NCBI GenBank assembly: GCA_031399065.1
Contig: JANNOM010000019.1
Location: 29,199 to 93,198 of the forward strand
DNA: 64,000 bases
Source: JADCRZ01 sp031399065
Lineage (GTDB): Bacteria > Bacteroidota > Bacteroidia > Chitinophagales > Chitinophagaceae
Direction of reading: 5' to 3'
Part shown: positions 61,901 to 64,000 of the stretch, in pieces
Layout: every line of letters begins with the position of its first letter
Numbering within the stretch: the first letter of the stretch is position 1
Made by a program: the position numbers and the translations under genes
The notes under the pieces: model-generated
Database searches by the model: none
The model's input: only the letters and a program-made list of their open reading frames with translations
Told to the model about the DNA's origin: nothing

Positions 61901-64000
61901 TTCAAATGCCAATGCTGGTATTTTTGCCAATGCGTTCAGAGGAAACAGTATAGTCATAAAAGACAACACCATTACTAATGGAGCCAATGGCATTTATTTC
62001 TCCGGCCCTTCCAATACCATTTTGGGTGGCATTAACAATACGATTACCGGTAATAGCGTAAGCGGATCTTATTTCCATGGCATATATATAGAAAATGCCA
62101 ACAGGATAAAGGTTACGAAAAACATCGTAAATCTAAGTGGTGCAATTGCACGTAACGCTGCAGGTATTTACACTAATTACGCGGATTCCATCAGTCAAAT
62201 CAACAGTAATACAGTTAATATTAATAACGTAACAAATGATACTGTAAAAGGTATTGTTATAGCCAATACCAGGGCTGCCATTGTAGCAGATTCTGCGACG
62301 GTTGCCGGAAACTCCATAGTGGCGGGAAGCAACAATACCGCCAATGTGTATGGACTTACCATTAATGCTTCAAAAGGGGTGAGTGTGGTGAATAACGTAG
62401 TTGCCATCAATAGTGCAGGAACATCAGCGTATGGTATCTACAACCTGAATAATTCTGGGGATGTGAACTATTACAATAACACGGCTAATATAACGGCTAC
62501 ATCCGTTGAGGGCTACCCGGGATATTTCACCCAAGCAACGATCGCCACGTTCAATGTTAAAAACAATATCTTCTCCAACAAGGGAGGACGTAAAGCATTG
62601 TATGTAAATAACCCCTCGCTTTATTCAGCTGATTATAACATGCTTTATTCCAGCGGCGACAGTCTGGTTCGGGTAAATGCAGGAACGATAGGCAGCTTTG
62701 CCAACCTGATTGCATGGAAAAATACCTGGAACTGGGATGCACGCTCGATCAGTTATGAGCCATCTTTCCTGGATAACACAACATTGCAGCCTAATTTGAA
62801 TAGCCCCGATGTTTGGGCTATGCATGGAAGAGGCGTTCAGATTACCGGTAATACGTACGACTTTAATAATAATCCACGTGTAACGGACAGGGCACTGGGT
62901 GTTCCGGATCTGGGAGCATATGAGTTTTTGCCTGCCGTTTTACCGACGGTGTTGCTCGCTACGCCAGCCGTTCCTGCACCTAATACCACACAGGTATTTA
63001 GTTATGGTACCGATACAGTTATGAAGATCACCTGGGATGCCATAGTGCCTGCAACTGCTACCGTGCGGCGGTTCTCCGGGGTAGTGCCTGCCGGACTTAC
63101 ACCGGGCGTCGATTCTATGTACTTTTATACACAGGTGGAAGTACCTGGTGTAAATGATTACCGTTATAGTGCGCAATTGAATTATATCGATTCATGGCAA
63201 GGTTCCATTCCAGCGCAAAATAGAATTGGCTTAGGAAGAACCACTCCTTCTAACGCCTGGGTGGTAGGCTCCAATAGCACGGTAGACGTCAGCAGAAAAG
63301 AAATCAGGCAAAGCGGCTTGCTGTATATTAACAGGTTTACTGGCTTATTAAATCCTTTCGCTCAGCCGGAAAATGAAGAAGCCAATTCAAACAGGGGCAG
63401 AGACTTCTGGGTTGGGTACCAGCGCACCAATGGTTTCACTGGAGGCAGTGGCGGTGCACAGACGATGAAAATTTATATGGGGGCAGGTGACATACCTGCT
63501 AATGTAACCATCACGATAGAAGGCACGGGTGGCACTCCATGGATACGGAATTATTTTGTGCCGGCTAACTCCGCCATAACCAGCGATGATATACCCAAAC
63601 TGGCTCCGGATGACGCCAGGTTACTTACCGAAGGTCTGTATACTAAAAAAGGCATACATATAACCAGTGATGTATCTATAGTAACATACGCCCATATTTA
63701 CGAAAACTCCAATTCAGGTGCTACTATGCTTATGCCTGCTTCTGTATGGGGCTATGAATATTATGTACTAAGTTCCAGGCAGTATTATTCAAGTGATTCA
63801 TACGCTGCTTTCCATATTGTCGCACAAAGCGACAGCACATGGGTGGAGATTAATCCTTCAAAACGTACATTGAATGGATGGGTACCTAATGGCGGAACCC
63901 GGCCAAACGGAAGCTACCTGGTAAAATTGAATAAAGGAGATGCATACCAGGTATTGGGCTCCAATTTAAGTGGTATCGAAGGGCAGGATCTTACAGGAAG
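52995..64000 (+). CDS. Giant repeat surface protein (Ig-like, beta-helix, GEVED, IgGFc-binding-like), 3' end beyond the window
   Basis: The frame from the ATG at 52995 stays open to 64000 (at least 3668 codons). A signal peptide covers about residues 1-31 (VVSLLTSLLFITIEIVAQ). The N-terminal domain (33-208) is not recognised. Then come Ig-like units with two cysteines and TYQWQSS-type motifs near residues 209, 772, 1030, 1588, 2152 and 2722. They alternate with five right-handed beta-helix blocks near 309-769, 1126-1586, 1684-2151, 2251-2719 and 2822-3312. A GEVED-like module (GIWIDFNRDGDFLDAGEKVF ... ETEDYLINI) lies at 862-1027. A linker and an IgGFc-binding-like region from about 3466 (SNRGRDFWVGYQRTNGF) reach the edge. 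It is divergent from the porP-ompA-porP operon. The end, expected to hold a T9SS signal, is not visible. Confidence 0.85.
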   Translation, partial: MRNFYSASFVGKIVVSLLTSLLFITIEIVAQTPMYFKGTGISTNTIPMNTAGSHAQQIYQPADFNTLPISGLITKIYLRNSAAGATGTYTNFSVSFIQNSLSAFANTTFLTGLTTALSSPSITLNGNATAGGWYEIPLTIPFAYSNTQTLVFEIKYTSRTGGLSTYTTTSTGSKRLSITTAPGATVGNLSTLWGDFGMDVIPAGPCATPPTPGTSVVSPSVDICANSPINLNITGNSQGTGQTYEWQSSPTLTGTYTSISTVQTSSAFTATSLAGTTFYRCAVTCSGNTQYSTPVSVTGAPLLPSGTYTINSTQAPSATNFQNFTAAVSAIRCGIAGPVVFNVTTTGATYNEQIIIPQIPGTSAANTITFNGNGNNLSFASTNTDERAVIKLNGADHITFDSLLINATGTTTGEFGYGVQLTNNADSNTFKRCKITSNLDLTSTNYAGLVISASTFATTPGNTLCDGNLFTGNTITGGYYGVSIVGGIGSLVVNNKITNNIIRDFYFYGIYESYSENTLIEDNNITRPDRTVLGFAGYGIYLTTGNIDSKISKNRISNLTGGNNNNTLTTIYGIYIGGSDGAATRPNLVTNNLIYDFNGTGSIYGLYHTSSAYCYYYHNTISLDNTSNSSSNLTRGFFQATSAFGVELKNNIISVTRGGGGTNHAVYFPTGSTAISNFNNLYVTGGSTSSVAFRGVNYTSLADWQTASGQDLNSLSLDPQFTTPGSGNFLPINANAFNNLGTAVGITTDILGSPRSAANPDLGAYENAIVVCINPPDAGSVSSSTPDACIGGSFTLSLVGGTSGSGQTYQWQSSVDNIIFTDIPGASAATLTTTQPQDSLYYRCFVTCGASSISDTLKLKSAFCYCASSPTFNGDSEIFGVVFNGASNSSDCNTQAPGNGSILSRYSNFFPNGPLTSVIQGVTVPFSVIHEDCTPTLYFPAALGIWIDFNRDGDFLDAGEKVFVENNLTVGPRTITGNINIPLTASPGITGMRIVLDEDNSGTTLLPCASYSFGETEDYLINIVKTEPCSGAPVPGNAQSSKTFVCPSESFNLNTVGYTLASGITFQWQSSTDNNTWTNIPGATEPFFTTSQAATRYYRSVINCSNSSISANSTSVLVTTPTNISGTFTINSTLPTSGTNFQSFNEAYNYIKCGISGPVIFNVAAGTGPYNEQLIINAVPGASATNTITFNGNGTILSFKSTNSNQRAVLKLDGADHFVFDSLTINATGSLATEYGFGVQLLNNADSNTFKRCTINVAINSTSTNFTGVSISASAASATTTGATLSDGNVFDGNTVNGGYYGMTMVGGFENLITNRFVNNTLRNFYFYGIYLAYTDKAIIEANSLSRSTRTTVSTFYGIFFSTGSVGANVNRNRIFNTSGGNRTNTAAQYGIYLSGSDGTMVAPNIISNNLIYNFNGAGLITGIYNFSSDYSYIYHNTISLDNLLNASATVTRGFYQTTAATNVIFRNNIVTILRTGGGINHAIYLNSPESNISSNYNNYLLADSISNFTGFSNGTNYEDLADWQVINQDINSVSFDPNYQDVSSGDLRPLSSLLNNLGTPQGILTDVNNDTRSLTTPDIGAYEYNPVACPNPPVPGTIISTSTNACLNVSFTLSVDGGVTGSGQTYQWQSSPDNINWVNIAGATNRSFTSTQGVSTYYRIVYTCGVGVPSASILVTTPTLVSGTFTINSAVATGGTNFQSFNDAYNFLKCGINGPVVFNVVAGSGVYNEQLIMEYIQGTSTVNTITFNGNFNTLRFASSDDSERAVIKLKGTRHIIFNELTIDATAGTYGYGVQLSNNTDSNTVKNCVINVSETSILQNFAGIVISGSDSDPIATGLVLSDNNIILDNKINGGFYGITLAASFTGGANGLNIIKGNEIKNFYQTGIYVAGSFGTVIDSNSISRPTRAAVSDFNGILLTTQKNTGNFVTRNRISNPFGGALASTSTFYGINFLNSDGSTGSPTYNENTISNNVIYNVNGNGAVYGISNTSSDYAYYYHNTISLDSTASGSTLLTRGFSQTTTASGIIFLNNIISIRRGGTGVKHCIYLGSIVPLLIDHNDYYIRASAGTNSVGFYLVDYSNLPSWIRGVGNGADQNSISSIPAFIDPATGDFTPGNAGIDDRGLFAGITNDVLNQPRSVSTPDIGAYEFTPSPCTLPTVSGKVIVQADTICQNLPLYIGMDISAYGSGQTFQWQTSPNATGPFTNLGNARRIADTTIISDTSLYFRVAVTCGGSTVFSDTVLLVVNPSLPGGTYTINKTVATNYVPGTPGGNFNSFAAAKAAMGCGITGGPVVFNVVTGTGPYIEQLVLDSIPGATAINNITFNGFGNTITFNSTVSAERAVIKLNGTDHIVFDSLTIDAGTGTFGYGVQLINNADSNTFRKNTILSSLTATTTNYAGIVINSTGAGATTTGATLCDFNTFDSNIIKGGNYGVTLVGSTTSTTFINGNKFTRNTISDFYNYGMYLAGTVNTVVEGNIFTRPTRANNTTSVYGIYLTSAASNRLKINRNRFTNPFGGSLASTDAYYGIYHNLVDATTGNEDTVSNNLIYGLNGTGAMYGFYNASSNNVFYYHNTISIDNQASSSTAASVGFYQTTLATGLRFRNNIVTINRAGTGLKHGIYRNTATSEIESNNNNYYVNGTNAFKGYSNGSNQLTLSNLKIATGQEANSVAENPLYVDSAAGNFAPQLALIDNLGAPVGISTDILAASRSTTTPDIGAYEFIPKPCSNPLVPGTASVNPSSGLCLEMPIRLNISGNSPLGSVTFQWQASPDGVTNWASVSPVQYFPQYDTVASIRAFYRAKVVCGLDTTYTNVTQVVLNNLLLSGTYTIDNSSAATYTPGVAGGNFTSFQTAVDALLCGITGPVVFNVLPGNTGIYNEQIRIPYIPGTSSTTNVTFQSASGVPGSVNLSFAGTPTSNYTLRLDSTKNFIFRNLTFTAQSATSGRAVELINGAASDSIVNCVIALPVTTSSSNANAGIFANAFRGNSIVIKDNTITNGANGIYFSGPSNTILGGINNTITGNSVSGSYFHGIYIENANRIKVTKNIVNLSGAIARNAAGIYTNYADSISQINSNTVNINNVTNDTVKGIVIANTRAAIVADSATVAGNSIVAGSNNTANVYGLTINASKGVSVVNNVVAINSAGTSAYGIYNLNNSGDVNYYNNTANITATSVEGYPGYFTQATIATFNVKNNIFSNKGGRKALYVNNPSLYSADYNMLYSSGDSLVRVNAGTIGSFANLIAWKNTWNWDARSISYEPSFLDNTTLQPNLNSPDVWAMHGRGVQITGNTYDFNNNPRVTDRALGVPDLGAYEFLPAVLPTVLLATPAVPAPNTTQVFSYGTDTVMKITWDAIVPATATVRRFSGVVPAGLTPGVDSMYFYTQVEVPGVNDYRYSAQLNYIDSWQGSIPAQNRIGLGRTTPSNAWVVGSNSTVDVSRKEIRQSGLLYINRFTGLLNPFAQPENEEANSNRGRDFWVGYQRTNGFTGGSGGAQTMKIYMGAGDIPANVTITIEGTGGTPWIRNYFVPANSAITSDDIPKLAPDDARLLTEGLYTKKGIHITSDVSIVTYAHIYENSNSGATMLMPASVWGYEYYVLSSRQYYSSDSYAAFHIVAQSDSTWVEINPSKRTLNGWVPNGGTRPNGSYLVKLNKGDAYQVLGSNLSGIEGQDLTG
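53620..62930 (+). repeat. Tandem array of about 1.7-kb repeats inside the giant gene
   Basis: The same motif set recurs: FNV (pectin-lyase-like start), ERAVIKLxG, YGVQLxNNADSNTF, NNLIYxxNGxG, YYHNTIS, and PDxGAYE at the end. The marker for FNV lies near 54009, 56467, 58140, 59868 and 61583. Spacings are 1673, 1728 and 1715 bp for the last four. The first gap is 2458 bp because a GEVED module and one more Ig unit are inserted. The fifth copy is the most diverged. Confidence 0.85.

Noticed and set aside
53620..62930. Possible CRISPR or transposon array, judged from the regular repeats
   Set aside because: The repeats are in frame, 1.7 kb long and code for protein domains; no short direct repeats with spacers, terminal inverted repeats or transposase were seen.
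53435..63176. Many minus-strand frames of 60-90 codons inside the giant gene
   Set aside because: They are valine/proline/leucine-rich antisense translations of the Thr/Asn/Gly-rich repeats.

Overview
The window is chromosomal DNA of a member of the Bacteroidota, most likely the Chitinophagales/Chitinophagaceae. The reasons are: Bacteroidota promoters (TTG, then TAnnTTTG about 20 bp downstream) with few Shine-Dalgarno sites; SusC/SusD and type IX secretion (T9SS) families; a type-B succinate dehydrogenase with one membrane anchor; a DUF1800-DUF1501 pair; and a parE-parC cluster of topoisomerase IV. I see no prophage, transposase, integrase or CRISPR array. The taxonomy is inferred from these families, not from a database search.

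Layout. 1-23000 is mostly core: the 5' part of dnaK, a GtrA-like membrane protein, argS, a TrmH-type methylase, a 1021-residue AsmA-like protein, a repeat-rich T9SS-sorted surface protein, an fbp-ABC ATPase-NUDIX operon divergent from an aspartokinase without ACT domains, an ABC-F ATPase, the sdhCAB operon with its terminator, accD-smpB and an exported protein of unknown role. 23200-30050 is a minus-strand operon, parE - methyltransferase - DUF1835 protein - TylF-like methyltransferase - parC. 30100-40900 holds accessory single genes: a membrane transglutaminase-like protein, tRNA-Lys(CTT), an AraC regulator with its probable target SDR gene, a zinc alcohol dehydrogenase, a DUF1338 (2-oxoadipate dioxygenase-like) protein, the DUF1800/DUF1501 pair, a small lysine-rich protein, an SRPBCC protein and a Bcp peroxiredoxin.

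40900-48200 is a SusC-SusD-zinc metallohydrolase lipoprotein-DUF4302 lipoprotein uptake operon that reads visibly more AT-rich than the core. 48400-64000 is a cell-surface module. A minus-strand operon encodes PorP/SprF, an OmpA/TPR/PD40 protein and a second PorP/SprF. Across a 640-bp AT-rich gap, a giant plus-strand gene diverges from it; that gene is open from 52995 to the window edge (at least 3668 codons). It alternates Ig-like and right-handed beta-helix units of about 1.7 kb, with one GEVED-like insertion and an IgGFc-binding-like region near the visible end.

The points most worth a second look are: the giant protein beside its own PorP/SprF-OmpA set, which predicts a type-B T9SS signal beyond the window; the 21-bp-spaced operator repeats shared between the AraC gene and the SDR gene; the structured mini-ORF region at 39090-39181; the diverged copy of a porP start region at 52534; and several enzymes with lost or altered domains (ACT-less aspartokinase, ABC-F with a degenerate second Walker A).
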